Below, in pieces: positions 13,065 to 27,006 of a stretch of 64,000 nucleotides of DNA. The stretch spans positions 5,073,501-5,137,500 of the forward strand of contig NC_084767.1 in the NCBI RefSeq assembly GCF_028858725.1. Reading direction: 5' to 3'. The notes below the pieces were generated by a model. That model made no database searches and was not told where the DNA came from. It saw nothing but the letters and a program-made list of their open reading frames with translations. The DNA is from Colius striatus. Lineage: Eukaryota; Chordata; Aves; Coliiformes; Coliidae. The position numbers and the translations under genes were made by a program. Numbering within the stretch: the first letter of the stretch is position 1; each line of letters opens with the position of its first letter.

Positions 13065-14703
13065 ATGCAGTGTCTGGAGAAGCATCACGACGTTGCCAGT
13101 GGGTTTTACTATGCAGCACAGGCAGGTTTCCCCACTCCTCCAGCTTGATGCCACCTTTGCAGAAAAGCTCATCAAGGACCTCCAGCACCAGCTGGAGAAA
13201 CACCCCAAACAAAATCTGACACCTGTGACAAGATCTTGGCACCCACCAAGGGATGGGTAGAGCAGAGCATCCCAGGGAGCCTTGGAAGGAGCTGGCTCAG
13301 GGCCTGTTTAGTTTTGCAAAGGCCTTATTTTTTTGCCCAGAAGTTTGTAGCAAAGAAACATGTTGGAGGGCTGAAGCCACCTCTCGTGCCACTGCAGCCT
13401 GGTGTCAGCTCCCTCTCCCGGCGCTGCTGCCGGTGCCGCTGGCCCGGCCTCTGCTGTGTGTGCTGGGCTGGCTAATTACTCTCTGTCTTCCAACGAGCTG
13501 TACAAAGGCTGCCTCTGCAGCACTTCTCCCTCCCCACATTCCACCTGGGCTCCCTGGGTCAAACACCATCCGTGGCAGGAGCCTCACAGCCCTGCTGCGG
13601 GTGAAAGGCTGCTTCATCCCTCTTTGTCCCATGTTTCAGTGCAGTAGCAGCTATTGCCTCACGGAGCTGCTAATCCATACAGTGCCTAAACCTCTGGCAG
13701 CAGCCTGGCTGCCCTGGCTGTGCCACTGGAGCTGCTGGCAGCAGCCCTGGGTGGGTAGGGAACATTTCCTTGCCGGAGCCAGGGCTGCCAGGCCTCCAGT
13801 GACTCAACTGGCAGCATATGAAGTTACCCGGAATCTGTGTTGAAATTTAAGGAGAGGCTGAAGTGTTGTGCAAAGGACACAGAGCCCTGCACAGAGCTGA
13901 GCTGTGGGTTTCCTGCTGTCCCAGAGTTTGAGGCTGGTACTGGCTGGGAAAGAGTGAGATTTGCATGAAGATGCTTGGTGCTCGGAACTAGGTTTTTCCC
14001 CCATTTTGCAACACGTTGGAGGATTTTTGGAGCAGATGCTCTCTATGTGCTGGCTCCTCTTCCCTCTTAGCCTGGGGAGAGTTTCTACAGGGGAAGTCAG
14101 ACACTGAGCTGTTGCCATGAGATGTGAGTGTGGCTGAGCCAGCTGTGACAGACATGGTCACCAGCTTTGCCAGGGGCCTCGTTTGTGGCTCTCAGCAGCT
14201 TGGCTGTTTTTTCTTACACCCTCCCAAATTTTGATTGCAGCAAGTCTCAGCGAGCGGTTTGCTTGGGTTCCTGCATCCCACCAAGGCTGCAGACAGAGTG
14301 GGCAATGCCAACACAGACACAGTGCTGGACAAAACTCACCAGCAACAGGGCAAACAGCCCCTTTCCCCGGCTCTGCTGCACCCTGGGGCTCGCACAGCCC
14401 CAGCTCCGCTCTCCCGGCCGAGCGCGATGGGTGTTGTGTGGATGTGAGCTGCGCGTAGACAACCTTTCCTCTGATTGCCCATGGTGCACGTTGTGCTGGG
14501 ACACGTGAGGACACCTCAAGGACTTTGAAACCCGCTGACGGGGCTGGTTCACAGCTGTGCTGCGGGAAACCAGTGTGTGGAGCTGAGGGACAGTGAGCCC
14601 CTGCACCTGCCCCTACCGCCCGGCCACCCCAGCGTGACCAGCGTGGCGATGGAGGCATCCACGGCAGCCTGGGCAGCTGCCCGCAGGCTACTGGCAGCCG
14701 TTT

Positions 14704-14744
14704 GAGGAGGAGGAGGAGGAGGAGGAGGAGGAGGAGGAGGAGGA
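14704..14744. repeat. (GAG)n trinucleotide repeat
   Basis: An uninterrupted run of about 13.7 GAG units in intron 1, likely to be length-polymorphic. It is intronic and unrelated to the Glu-rich coding run in exon 8. Confidence 0.95.
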
Positions 14745-17700
14745 AGGCACCTGACTGCCAGGCAGCAGTCCAACTAGTTGAAACAGCTCACCGTTGCAGT
14801 TCACGGAACTGATGCGGCTTGGCCGGGCTTGGGGATGCATGGATCTGCCTGGCCACACACGCTTGGAGCAGAGAGTGCTGGCGGGAGAGGCCGAGGCCTT
14901 TGCTTGCTGCAGCCCCTGCCTGCCGTGCCTGTGCTGCCAGAGGCTCAGAGGCGCAGGGCTGGCGGGTTCAGCTCCAGCAGCAGTGGGAAGGTGCAAGGCC
15001 AGCCTTTGCCATGGGCTCAGCCTGCGGGGCAGGAGCCTCACGAGGCTTCCCCGCCATGGGCCTTGCTGCCCTGCCTCCCCGCCAGACACATCGCGCTCCC
15101 CTACAAGGTGACATTGGACGCTCTGCCCAAGGACACCTGAGCACACTTCCACATGGCAGCCCTTGATGTGTGGGGTGAAGGCAGCTGAGACGGATGGGAG
15201 GGCATCTATGGAGTGGGGAGATGGACAGTGTAAATGGAGGAGCAGAGGGGCCAGTAACTGGAGCTGTTCACATGACTGGGGAGCCACTGCAAGGTGCACG
15301 GACCATTCATTGTGTGTGAAGGTGACACACCAAGCAGACACCTTAACCCCTTTGAGCCCTGCACGGGGGTTTGGGTATTTTGGATACATGGCACTGCCAG
15401 GGCAGATGTGGCCTCCCGCATGCCTGAGAGGACCCTCGGCTCTGATGCTCCTGACCCAGAAGTACATGCAGGATCGGGCCAGCTTCTGGGCATCAAGCTG
15501 TCAGATCCAGATTTCAGGTCTGAATTTCAGGCCAGCATACCCTGGGGTCTCTGGCTTTACGTTGATCCCTGGATTAGCTGGGATCAAAAACGGGGGGCAC
15601 AAGTCTTGGGAGCAGGCAAGCTCAGGGCAGTGTTGCGAGGGAGCTGGCACAGGACACAGAATGAGTAAATAGCTCTGATTTAAGCATAAGAAGTCATAGT
15701 TGTGGGCTTCACCTCCACTGGTTTGAGGAGTGGAGCGGGGGGGTCCCAGCCCTGGGAGAGCCCAAGCCCGCCTGGGCCTGCAGCTCCCGCGCCCCGCCGG
15801 AGCCTGTTGGGATGGGGTTTGGGGAGGGGAAAGGTGTGGTCCCTCACGGGGCAGGGGGGCAATTTAGAACAGCGAGAAGCTTTGTGTCTGTGGGTGATCA
15901 CCTGGGTTTGCATGTGGGCCTGGAGGAGCATTTTGCCCACAGAGGGATTTTTCTATCTGGAGATCTTGGAGCGATTTCTTTTTTGGGTGAGTCAGTTGTT
16001 TGCCGAGGGGAAGGGAAAAGCGCCTGTTCCCCACACCGGGGAAAGCTCAGAGGAGCAGCTGGGTTGGCAGCACTGGCTCCGGGCTATAGCTCCTAGAAAT
16101 GCTCCCTGCAGAGCCAAAAAGCAAGGACAGAGCCTCAGCCCCGGGTCACCCACCACTTCCCGAGACCCCAGCAGTGCCCTAGTCCGGGCACGGGCATGGC
16201 AAAGCCTTGTGCCGGTTAGTGTAGCACCGGGAGATCCCTGGGCCAAACAGGTTGTGCCTGTGAAAGTGCAGCAGGGCTGGCAGCACCTGCCTGGCAGCCC
16301 CAGAGGTGCTGCTCAGGGGTCACTCCTGCACCAGCCACCTCGGGAGCTGTGTACATAGCACGTGGTCACGGGACCTGCTGTAACCTGCTCTCGTTTCACC
16401 TTCTGCATGCCTCAGTTTCTCCACTGCAATAACTGGCATAGTACCAGTAATCTTGACCAGTTAATACTGATGGTTTCCTAGCACTGACGATGCCCACCTG
16501 GAAAACACCCAGCTGTTCAGCATCCCCCTTCCCAGCCAGGTTTTTTACATGGTTTGAGTCACTGAGGGGATGATGCAGCTGTGCCTGCCCACCAGTGCCT
16601 TGGCCCCCCCACTGCCTCCTCCAAGGCTTTCCCAGGGAGCGTGGGCTGGCAGCAGAGCCGGAGCAGAGCCAAGTGGTGACTGCACTGGGTGGGGATGCAT
16701 CTCGTCCATCCAGGAGAGAAAATGGGCAATAATTTAATCAGGGAGGCCGCGGTGCCCAGCTGATGGGCCCAGCTGCAGTAGGGAGAGGAGGAAGCCCCTG
16801 ATTCAGGAGAAAGGGGGTGGGGACTCTTCTCCCTTCTCTCGCAGGGAGCCCTAATGCTGGGGAACAGTGAGTTTCAGGCAGCATGGCCACGCCGTGGGGC
16901 GCCAGGGCAGCAGACAGGAGCTGGTGTGTGCAGCACTACCTGCTGCCCTGCGCAGGGGGATGCAGCAAGGAGTGGCTAGCAGTGCCAGGGAGAGAGGGCT
17001 GTCAGGGCTCGCGCTTCCACCCCCACTGCAATACCGGCCCTGACATGCATGGACAGGCCTGGTGGGAGGGTACAGACACACCTGAGCAGTTTTGCCCTCC
17101 CTATAGTGGTTTTCATCCTTTGAGGCCTTACTCCAGCTGAAAACTTCACTTTTCATGTGTGAGCTGGGCACAGTGGGGGCTCCCCCCAAGCCCCCCGGCA
17201 GGAGAGCCAGCATGGCATGGCACCAGAGCATGCCTGTGGCACCAGAACGTGCCTGTGACGGCAGAGCGTCGGGGGTGGGCTTGCGGGGAGGTCAGGCTAA
17301 TGCGGGAAGATCCTCCTTGTGCCTTCTTAACCCCAGCTTGAACCTTCCCCGTCTCCTGCCTCGTCCTGATTAGCTTTGCTGCCAGTGGCGCGGGCAGCAC
17401 CAAACCATGTGGGGCACCTCAGGCCTGGAAGGCCTCTGCTTCTCTCTAAGCTTTGGTACAAGACCTGCAGGCAGGCAGGAGATAATGCTTTCCTCCTCCC
17501 GTGCCTGCCACCTCCCTGGCAGAGTAACTGGGAGTGCTCCCAGCAGAGGACCGGCTACCCAGACGCTCCCTACTCTGCATGGGAGCATCACTGAGGTCCA
17601 GAAAGGCATCTGTGGCTTGCAGAGGTCAGGAGCATCCTGCAGATGGTGGCCACAGACCTGGCAGAGGGGTGACACCGGTGGGTATAAAGGGGCACGATTT

Positions 17701-19889
17701 GTGAAGCTTTACTCTCAGCTCCTGTTTCATGGCTGTGGATCTGCTGACACAAGAGTGCCAGAATGCACCAGGAAACACAGCTGCCTCATTGAGCGTGGCA
17801 GAGCCAGGCTGCCTGCTGAGCTGCTGCACCCCATCAGCTGCCACCCAGAAAGCCCTGTGTTTGGAGAGGTGGGTATTTCAGTGATAACAGTTCACGCAAG
17901 CTGGCCTCCCCTTCCCTGCCATTTCACAGCCTCAAGGCAGCAGCTCCAGAGCTGTTGACCCCATGGGGCGAGTGGCTCCAGTGCAACTGAGAGCCTGCCC
18001 CCTGCATGCTCGCTCCCCCCCCCTCTGGCCCTGGCCTCCAAAACCCTCCTGGCTTTGCCATGTTGTCTGTGACAGGCCCTGGGTGTAGTTCATGGATTCC
18101 CAGGACTGCAGGCTGTGGCTCCTGGCAAAGCCAAGGAGAACTTTCCAAGCACAGCACTGCGGAAGATCCTGAGGCCGTGGCTGCGGGCAGGGAGCAGGGC
18201 TGAGGCTGAGCTCTCCTGGGCACCTCTGGAGCTGGAGTGGGAACCCAATGTGGCACGACATGGTGATGTTTACCACTGTCTCTGTGGGCAGCAGCTCTGC
18301 TTTTCTCCTTGTGCTACTGCAGGCACACTTGTAGTGTGGGGGGCTGGAGAGACAGTCACTCATTGTCTCCTTTGCGTGCTTGCAGCCAGCTGAGAGGGGT
18401 GAAGAGCTTCAGGTGCCATGGCAAACTCTCTGGAGCCAGGCTGCTGTTAGCTGTCAAGGGCTGTGCCATGGGAAGACATTTGCAACATCCTGCAGGCAGA
18501 AAGGGCCTTATGGAGCCTTGTCAGTCTGTGAGCTGGTGACCAAACCTCCAAAGGGGCTGGTTGGCAGGGCAGGGCAGGGGCAGGGCAGCTCCTCCTCCAG
18601 TGCCCACAGCCACCCTGACCCCAGGCAGCCTCTGTGCTGGAGTCCCTCAGCCCACAGCCGTCATGTGGCTGCAGCTGCTGGGACATCGGAAGAGGAAGAT
18701 CTGAAAATAATTGCCCCTTCATGTTTTCCTTTCAAAAGGAGGGAGTTGCCATCGTGGGGAATTTTTCTGACCAGCAGAGCTGGCTAATAGTCAGCTCCTT
18801 GGTGAGTCAGGCACTTGCCCCCTCCCACAGTGTGTCCTGGCTCCCCTGTGCCGCCAGCCTGGCTGGAGCTTGAAGGCAGCCCCATTCCCTGGGGGCTCCC
18901 CAGCCTCTGTCATGGGGCCACAGCAGTTCCTGATGCTTCCAGCTGTGGATCTGCCAGTAGAAGTGGTACCAAGAGTTTCCAGGTCTTAATGCAGCCACTT
19001 GGCCTCAGCTACAGTCCCTTCTGCTCCTGGTCTCTCTGGGCATCCTCTGCCTCTCGAGGCTGCAGAGCTTTGTGCCACCTCGTGCTCCGTCCTTGCCCTG
19101 CACCTCTCTGTGTTGAGGTGAGCATTGTGCTGGAGCACAACTGCCTGCCCCTGCCCCTGCCTCTTCCCCTGGGGAGGGGATGGCATGGCAGGGCTGGAGA
19201 GCAGAGCTGATGGAACACTGCAGTTCCTACTGTGCTTTTGTACCCAGCTCAGCACGTGCCAGTTGCTGTCTGTTGGTTCTGCCTTTGGTTTTGTGGCAGA
19301 TAACAGGGAATTTCTTAGAAGCCACCACCAGGGTTCAGGGCCAGGCCCATGCCCTGCCCTGCTGATGCCATCGAGCATGATGCGGTTCATGACCAGGGCC
19401 AGGCTGGCAGCAGCCGCCGGCACGTGCAGGTGTGGGGATGCTGCTCGCGGCTGTGCAGAAATCGGTGGGTGCTGAGTGATGTTTGCCAGGCAGGCTGCTG
19501 GGCAGCTTTGGCACAGGATGCTGCTGTTTGACTTGAGGGGTGCAGGGTAAGAGACATGCTGCATGGACCCGAGCACGGCAGACCGTATCCCCGGGACATC
19601 AGTGGCAGCAGCCGGCACGGCGCTTGGCAGCAGCCACAGTCGGCAGGTGCTATTTCCATTAGCCAGTGTTGAGAGAAGCATCTTGATTTGGGAACAGCCT
19701 GTTCCCCACCAAGTCTGCCTGCTGCCCCATTCCTTGCATGGGGCGCAATAGCCATTGCTCTCCCTGTCTGCCCTTGCCAGGTGCTCGTGCCTGTGCTGGT
19801 GCCTTGAGCTCTGTGGCAGGACCCTGGCTCTGCCGTGGCACTGACGGGTCTTGCAGCCCTGGGCTGACTCGTCCTGGAGCTCAGGCAGA

Positions 19890-20215
19890 CATCAAGTAGT
19901 TTGGACCCTAAATAGTATGAACATGCAGCTCAGTAACCTGTGATATACTTTGCTGCTGCCCTTCTTCCTAAACCCGACACACCTTTGTTTGAAATGTTCT
20001 AGCAGAGCGTTGTTTATTCAGGGCATTATTGCCAGTATCTCAGGCTCCTTGTTTCTGTCCTGTGACTCAAGGATAGTTTAGTGCAATTTCTGCCATCTTT
20101 CCTCCATATCAAAGATATCCTGGCAAGTCTGTGTTTATTGTTTGCAGTTAATGTTTAATATTTCCTATTGCTGGCATCTCATGGTTGATCTTAATTACAC
20201 TCTTCTAATGTAAGA
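19890..20215. promoter_or_regulatory. AT-rich island with forkhead/TCF-like motifs (putative enhancer)
   Basis: About 325 bp of AT-rich DNA flanked by GC-rich intron. It holds several forkhead-like cores (TTGTTTATT near 20010, GTGTTTATTGTTTGC near 20132) and an ATCAAAG TCF/LEF-type motif near 20110. The base-composition island and motif density suggest a regulatory element. No conservation data were available to test this. Confidence 0.3.
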
Positions 20216-23200
20216 CAAAAGCGAGCGAGACCGCCTTCGTGCTCTGGCTGTGGCCCAGAGCCTGGCACCGAGCACCCCTCGTCCTGCTGGTGCCTGTCCC
20301 CCCTCCCCATGGCCGCCCTGTGCCTCAGGGGCTGTGTGGGGAGGGCATGGGCTGCCCCACACGTGTTGGTGCAGGGTGTCCGGTGTGGGGCCTGGCACTG
20401 CACCGCGGCTCCCACGCGCCACGGCAACACAGGCGAGCAGCAGTTGGTTTTGAGCAGCTCGGGTGGAAGAAAAGATCAACCTGCTGTTTGTCTTGTCCAG
20501 GCTTTAAATTCTAGTGCTGGGTTTTAACTCTTGCTGGCTGGGCTGAGTCGTTAGATTAGTGGGAATTAAAAGAAACCTCTGAAAATCAGCAGAGTGCAGC
20601 GGGCACCATGCCCCGCCGCCAGCAGGACAGCGAGGCCTTGCACGCCCCTGTGCAGGCCTGGGAGCCTGGGCACTCCTGTGCCCCTTCTGCTCCCAAACTG
20701 CTCAGCCTGCTGCTGCTCAGCACTGCCTGTGCAGCCCTCGTGCCTCCCTTTACCGTGGCACAGTGCGGTGTTTGCAGGCAAGGTCCTGAGAAGGGACTGC
20801 TCACCCCGCTATAAATATCGGGGGTGGTGAGGGGCAGCCGGGCCAAGGCACAACCCGACACCAATGCTCTCTCATTCACAGTGACATTTTGTCAAATGCC
20901 AGTGGGGAGTGGGTTTGCTTATCTGCTGGCACACACTTCAGTGACCTTCACAGCTCTGGCCAGGTGCCTCCTTGCTGTATTTACACTTATTTATAGCTCT
21001 CTCCTCCATCCTCACCTCTGCCCTCCTCACTGGTACTGGAGGGGGGCTGCCTGCCCCACATGGGTCCCTCTGGGCTGAGAGGAGACTGATGTGTCCTTGG
21101 GGAAGCTAAGGGGCTGGCAGCACCCAGCTGTGCCCCAGTCCTGGGCGCTGGTGGCCTGACTGTGTGGGGACTGCATCCCCTGAGTGGGAGCCGTGCGGAT
21201 ATCAACATGACAGACTTTGGTCCCAGTGTGGGTCGTGGTGGCTGCTTTCCCATCGCCTCCCTGCCCCGGTGCTGAGGCAGCTCCAGGAGGGTGCTGGGGG
21301 TCTGCAGACCCCCATGTCTGCCTGCCTGAGCAGCGAGCGAGGCAGGCAGCCGTGCCCACCGGCAAGCCCGGGGAGTTGCTCGTCCCGGTGGTGTCCAGCT
21401 CTCCGCACGGCTGTAATCCTAATGTCAAGCAGTCTGTGATTACGGATTTCCCTGATAAGCCTGGACGGCTCTCTCCAAAACCCCTGCCCAAGGATTTTCT
21501 TTCCTTTTCAGAGACAAGCCTGAGGTGAGGGTGAGGAGGGGAAAACCCCCTGTCTGGCCATGAACGTGGGCACCGGGAGCTGGCGCTGCCCGTGCCGCCG
21601 AGGGAGGGCTGGCGGGAGCCAGCACTTTGTGTTCTCGGCATTTCCCACCTTCTGCTGGTTTGGGTCCCAGCCTAAACGCCTCTGGCTAATTTGGGGCTCC
21701 TGTCTCCAGCCTGTGTGGATGTATATTTATCCCTTAATGCTTTGGATAGGCACTCAGCTGCGGGGAGGGAGGAGGCTCTGCGCAGGGCTGAGTCACCGCT
21801 TGGGCTCCTCAGCAGGGAGGTGGGCTGCCTGCCTCTGGCCAGTTCCTTCAGCCCCTCGGAGGAGCTGCTGCTTTCCTTCCTTTTTTCGGTACAGCAAAGT
21901 GACATGTGAGCGACAAGGCGATTGCAAAGCATCCTGGCGCTGCCTATGCAGGCGGCAGTGGAAATCCAGCCTCCCAGGCTTAGCCAGGATTAGGTTCCTG
22001 CGAAGGCTGCACCCGTCCAGCAGCGCTTTCACGCCGGCACCCTTCAGAAGCTGAAACTTTTGCAGCCTCAGTAAGCAGAAGCACAATGCGTGTGCCATCA
22101 CCTGCCGCGCTCGGAGCCTCGCTGCGGAATACTTGGCCACAACTTCAAGGGGCTGCGTTCAGGAGCTTTGCAGATAAGGGAAATTTCTACCGGTGCTGTT
22201 GTCAGGGATTTGATAGAGGAGAGAACCTGCAGGTCTCTTCGTCACGGTCACTGCCCTGTCCCCAACCCCTCAGAGCCAGCCAAGCGCTGCAGGCAGTGAA
22301 CAGCTGAGCTGTCTTGCTTGCCCTGGTTTCGTTGCCATTCCCTGGCAGCAGGGCTGCGGTTCCTCCAAGACTGTGTCTGGAGGCGGCATTGCCCCTTTGC
22401 CTCTTCCCCAGGCTTGCCGCGGGGAAGGCAAAACCCCAAAGCATCTGCATTTGCCTGAAGGCTGCTGAACTCGGGCGGCAGGTGCCTGTTTTCAGGCTGA
22501 CAGGCAGGAGGGCCATGTGCTGCCTGCTCCCTGGACGAGCTGGCTGCACGCACGTGGAGCCAAGCTCTGTGCTGGATCAGCTCACTGGGTACGGCTGCCC
22601 TTGGAGCCAGCAGACTGGCCCCAGACACCCTCTCCAACCCCACTCACTGGGGGGATTTAGTCTGAGGAGGCCAAGTTCACAGTAAAAAAGAGGAAAACAT
22701 TTCCTGTCTTGTTAATCCAATATTGGAATTAGAGCTGGATTTAGAGAGGAACCTCATGTCTCTGCACAGATAAGACTTCACCTGTCCTATATCAGAGATA
22801 ATACTGCTCCAGAGCAGGAGAAAGACCTGAAAAGGGCAATGGCCCACCTGGGGTCCCCATGCCATCGAGAGCCAGTGCTGAGCTATGCTCAGTGAGCACC
22901 CTTGGATGTGGCTCTGGCCAGCGGCTGCCTTCCCTCTGCTGCAGATCCAGCCCAGAACACATGCTAGAGGTTCTTGCCCACATCAGCTCTCCCTTATGAT
23001 TGGGCAGAGGGATGGAGCCGACCCCCATGCCAGCTCCCTGTCCTGCTCTGCCCTGCCACTGCCTGGGGAAGGGCAAAGATCAGAGCTTTGCAAAGGGACA
23101 GGCAGTTGGAGCAGCAAGTGCCCTGGTGGGTGCAGTCCCCAGAGCTCTCAGGAGCTCTTCTGTTCGCAGCCCTGGGAGACAAAGGGATGCTGCCCAAGGA

Positions 23201-23335
23201 GCCATCAGAACCTCTCAGACTGATCTGCTTGTGTGGGGTTAGCAAAAGAAGGCATAGTGCAGGCTGAGGGGAAGCAGCCCCTCCTCATACACAGTGCTTA
23301 GGGAGAAGCCCCGCAGGTGCTTGTCTGGAGACAGG

Positions 23336-23422
23336 TGAACCTGCTTCTGCAGGGGCGGTGGACTAAATGATCTCTAAAAGGTCCCTTCCAACCCCTACCA
23401 TGCTGATTCTATGATTCTATGA
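23336..23422 (+). mobile_element. CR1 LINE short 3' end
   Basis: A very short CR1 tail in + orientation: gtggactaaatgatctctaa, then aaggtcccttccaacccc, ending in two tandem gattctat units. The upstream boundary is uncertain. Confidence 0.85.
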
Positions 23423-25030
23423 TTTGGGTGCAGCCGAGGTTCTCCAGAGGGGAGAGCTGGTGAGGTAACCTCTGAACGTCCTTGAGTGCTGGTTTGGAGA
23501 TGGTCCCTTGTGCTTTCTTGCTCTTACCAGCTCCGCCGTGGTGGACACAGCTGGCGGGCCTGGCAGTGGGACAGTGCAGCTGCAGTGGGCACAGGACCCC
23601 CATCCCTGGGCACACACAGCACGGCTGCTGCTGTGCCCCACCAGCCTCAGCAAAGGCATGCAACAGGCACAAAACCCCAGTGTGACAGCCTCCTGGGGCA
23701 GCCCCTGTTCCTACCATTGAAGTTATAAACCTCTCACTGTGGGCAAAGGCTGGCTGAGCTCACCAATAAATGAACAAAAACGTTAATCCTCTGTCTTCCC
23801 AGCAAGCAAAACCTCTGCAGAGGCAAAGCTCCTTGCAGCACACAAGCGAGAGTCAGCTGCCTCTTTGTCCTGCGATTGCAACTGCATTTCTGCATGGGCT
23901 GAGGTCAGAGTTGGTCCATGCTTTAAAGAACATTGAGGAGGATGTCTCTGAATGGAGGCTGCTCCCCGAAATGCCCTCCACGTTCAGCTTTGGCCTTCAG
24001 GTGCAGCTGCTCGTGTGGTGTTGCTGCAGGGTGCTCCTGCTGGAGGGGATGCTCAGGCTTGGGCTCCTGCTACCCTAAAGGATGTAGGCATGTGGCACAG
24101 AGGCACTGACGTAGCTGCCTGAGCATCCTTCTTCCCCAGAGCAGGGTGTCATTGGCCCTGTCAGTACCAGCTGCCAGCAGCTTTCAGGTTGCAGCCACGC
24201 TGCAGCACGCATGGGCCAGGTGTCTGGGCTGGAGGATGCCTCCAAATCTTTGAGCATGTCTCCACGGGTGTTTGCTGGCTGCACACCAAGAACCCATGGC
24301 TGATCTTCCTTCAAACTCCCGAGTAAAATTAGAACAAAAGTTCACTCCTCTCCCAAGGCAGCAGGAAATGCAAAGGGTGGGAAAAGGGAAAGTCACAGCA
24401 GATGAGGTCCAGTGCCCTCAGGCAGCCTCCCCATCGCTGCTGCCACCCCTATGGCCAGTCCAGAGGGGTTCTGCTCTCAGTGCTCAGTGCTGGGTTAGCG
24501 GTGCTTGGCGGGATGCATTCCCTCCAGAGACTCAAGCCCTTGGTAGCTAGGCTGCTTAAATGACCCTTTCTAGCAGAGGGGCTGGCTGGAGCCGTGGCTT
24601 CGGGCTGGGATACCCTGCCGGGTGCCTGCGTGGGCAGCCACTCTGAGCAAAGGCTTTCCCCACTTTTTGCGAGGAGGAGAGGGATGGACACAAGCAGAGC
24701 TGAGTTTTTGGGCACTCCTGTTCTAGCCAGGAACCTGGGAGCATCTGCTACCAACCACTGCCTCAGGATGGCTGCATGCAGCGTGGCAGTGCCGGGACAC
24801 TCTTGCCTCTGGGATGCCCAGAGAGGGCAGCTCAGCAGCATTAGATTGCAGCAGTTTATTTTTACCCGTCCCTGTTGCCAATGGGGACATGTCACATCTG
24901 TGGAGTTGATCAAAAGACATCCCGAGCACTGGTGTCAGCTGCTCCTTGTGATCTCAGCACCAGGATCTTTTCCCTTGTGGCATATCAAAAGGAGCAGGAG
25001 AATTTGACTGCTTTGCTATTTTTAATGGGC

Positions 25031-25079
25031 CGCACACACGCACACACTGAGACACACGTATATATATATGTATGTATGG
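25031..25079. repeat. Alternating purine/pyrimidine (AC/GT/AT) tract
   Basis: A CA-rich run passes into (TA)n and (TATG)n. It is simple-sequence DNA of the kind that can adopt non-B conformations. No gene is associated with it other than the host intron. Confidence 0.8.
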
Positions 25080-26547
25080 CTTTTCTAAAAATAAAAGCCT
25101 TTGCCTGTGTTCCCATGGGAAGATTTGGAGAGAAGGGGGAGCCAAAGTTGTTGTGAGACTTTTTCTGGAGCAAGCGCAGGAGTGGAGGCAGGAAAGCAGG
25201 GACAAGCCACAGCAGGTAAGGGACACATCTGAAAGGCCAAAGAAGGTCTGATCCCAGATAGCTCGGGATGCCCTCTGAGCAAAGGGGCAGGAGAGCTGGG
25301 GAAAGGTGATGTGTGTGTCCCCCAGAGCTGGCAGTGATGACAGGGACCCTTGGGTGCCTACATGCTCTCTGACCCCCTGGGGAACAAAGGTTTTTGTAGG
25401 GCAAGTTTGAAGAGCCCCAGCTTTGAGGCGTCCATGAGGGGTATCGAGATCCTGGAGCCATTCAGGGGTCTGTACAGATGTAGTTGGTGGCACTACACTC
25501 ATGGGTATCTACCTGACATCCCTCCCGCCGGCTCAGGGTGGAGGGAGGCTGCTGGGCACAGCATCCCCTGGCACAGGGCAGCCCTGAGCTTTGCCTGTGC
25601 CTGTGGCACTGGGCAGCCTCAGCAGCTGCCCACAGCCCTCAGCCTCGCTGCAGCCATGAGCACGGCCAGGCTGCCAGTCTGTAGCCAAGGCATGGCATGT
25701 GAACCTGCTCTCTCCTACCCCTGCTGCCTCCTCCAAACCCTTCGCCCTTTCTTCCAGTGCCCCAGGGAAGAAAGAAGGTGAAAAATACAAAATGGGAGTG
25801 GGTGGGGTGTGTGCACACAGGAGAGTCAAAGGAGACCATTCTGGGGCCCTTCAGGAGGGGAGGCCCTCACGTTCTCCTGCCCCTGCAGCCTCTCTCACGT
25901 GCTTCCATGTTTGCCTGCTCCAAAATCCATTTGCTCTGTAAATAAACTTGCTTCTCTCCTCACCAGAAACTCCCCTTGGGCAGCCAATACCAGGAGGAGT
26001 CACACCAGACCTTTCCTCTCCCTCTGTGTTTGAACCTGGGCGTCAGGAGCCGGACCAAGCAGGGCCCAGGGCTTGGTGCAGGCTGTGCCATGCTGGTGCC
26101 AGCCCCAGCCCTCGCTCTTGCTGGGGGTGGGTGCAGCCATGGAGCCCGACAGGAACGGGGCAGGTCCCAGCTCCTGTCTGTGGTTTAGTGGAGGCTTTTG
26201 GCTCAGTTCTTAGAGCTCGCATTGCCCCGTGTGCACCCGGACACTGATTTGTTTCCATGCTGTTCTCGTCCTGCGTGGGCAGTGCAGGGATCAGGGTCCA
26301 TGTTGCCTTGGGACGTGCAGGACATGCAGCTTCCCCAGAGGGACTGTCCCCACGTGGTCCAGTGCTGTGTGATGGGGACAGGGATGGGGACTGGCTATGG
26401 AGCAGCCATGGTGGCTGGGCATGAGGCTGCCCATGGAGCCTGGCTCTGTCTGTTGCTGTCTCGTGTGTGCCCAAGTCTCTTGCTTCACTGTGTTGCCGCT
26501 GAGCCCCAGGGCAGCTGGTTAACCTTGGATGTCACCCTTAGGACACT

Positions 26548-27006
26548 GAAGCATTGGAGTGTGCCCAGAGGTGGGCAACAAAGCTGGTGAAGGGTCTGGA
26601 GCACAAGTCTGATGAGGAGCAGCTGAGGGAACTGGGGGTGTTTATCCTGGAGGAGTGGAGGCTGAGGGGAGACACGATCACTCTCTAAAACTCCCTGACG
26701 GGAGGCTGCAGTGAAATGGGAGTGGGTCTTTTCTTCTAAGTAATGAGTGGTGGGACAAGAGGAAATGGCCTCAAGTTGTGCCAGGGGAGGCTTACATTGG
26801 ATATTGGGAGGAACTTTTCCCCTGAGAGGGTTGTTAGACACTGTTCCAGGCTGCCCAGGGAGGTGGGAGAGTTCCCATCTCCGGAGATATTTAAAAGCTG
26901 TGTAGCTGAGGTGCTGAGGGACGTGAGTTAGTGGTGGGCTGGGCAGCATGAAGGCAGGGGTTGGACTTGATTTTAAGGGTCTTTTCCAACCAAAACGATT
27001 CTATGA
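26548..27006 (+). mobile_element. CR1 LINE 3' fragment next to PPARGC1B exon 2
   Basis: The longest CR1 copy in the window, in + orientation. It runs from a gtgcccagaggtgggcaaca segment through ctggaggagtggaggctgag, ggcctcaagttgtgccaggg and gagatatttaaaag to ttttccaaccaaaacgat and a terminal tctatga. It ends about 230 bp before the exon 2 acceptor, so it forms part of the 3' end of intron 1. It is 5'-truncated and non-coding. Confidence 0.93.

Noticed and set aside
21560-21960. Possible PPARGC1B exon 1 (an EELLLSF-type peptide near 21858)
   Set aside because: It does not match the LLDEELSS context of PGC-1beta exon 1 and has no suitable donor in frame.
26974-26990. CTTTTCCAACC-type motif as a regulatory site near exon 2
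   Set aside because: It is the standard 3' tail of a CR1 element.
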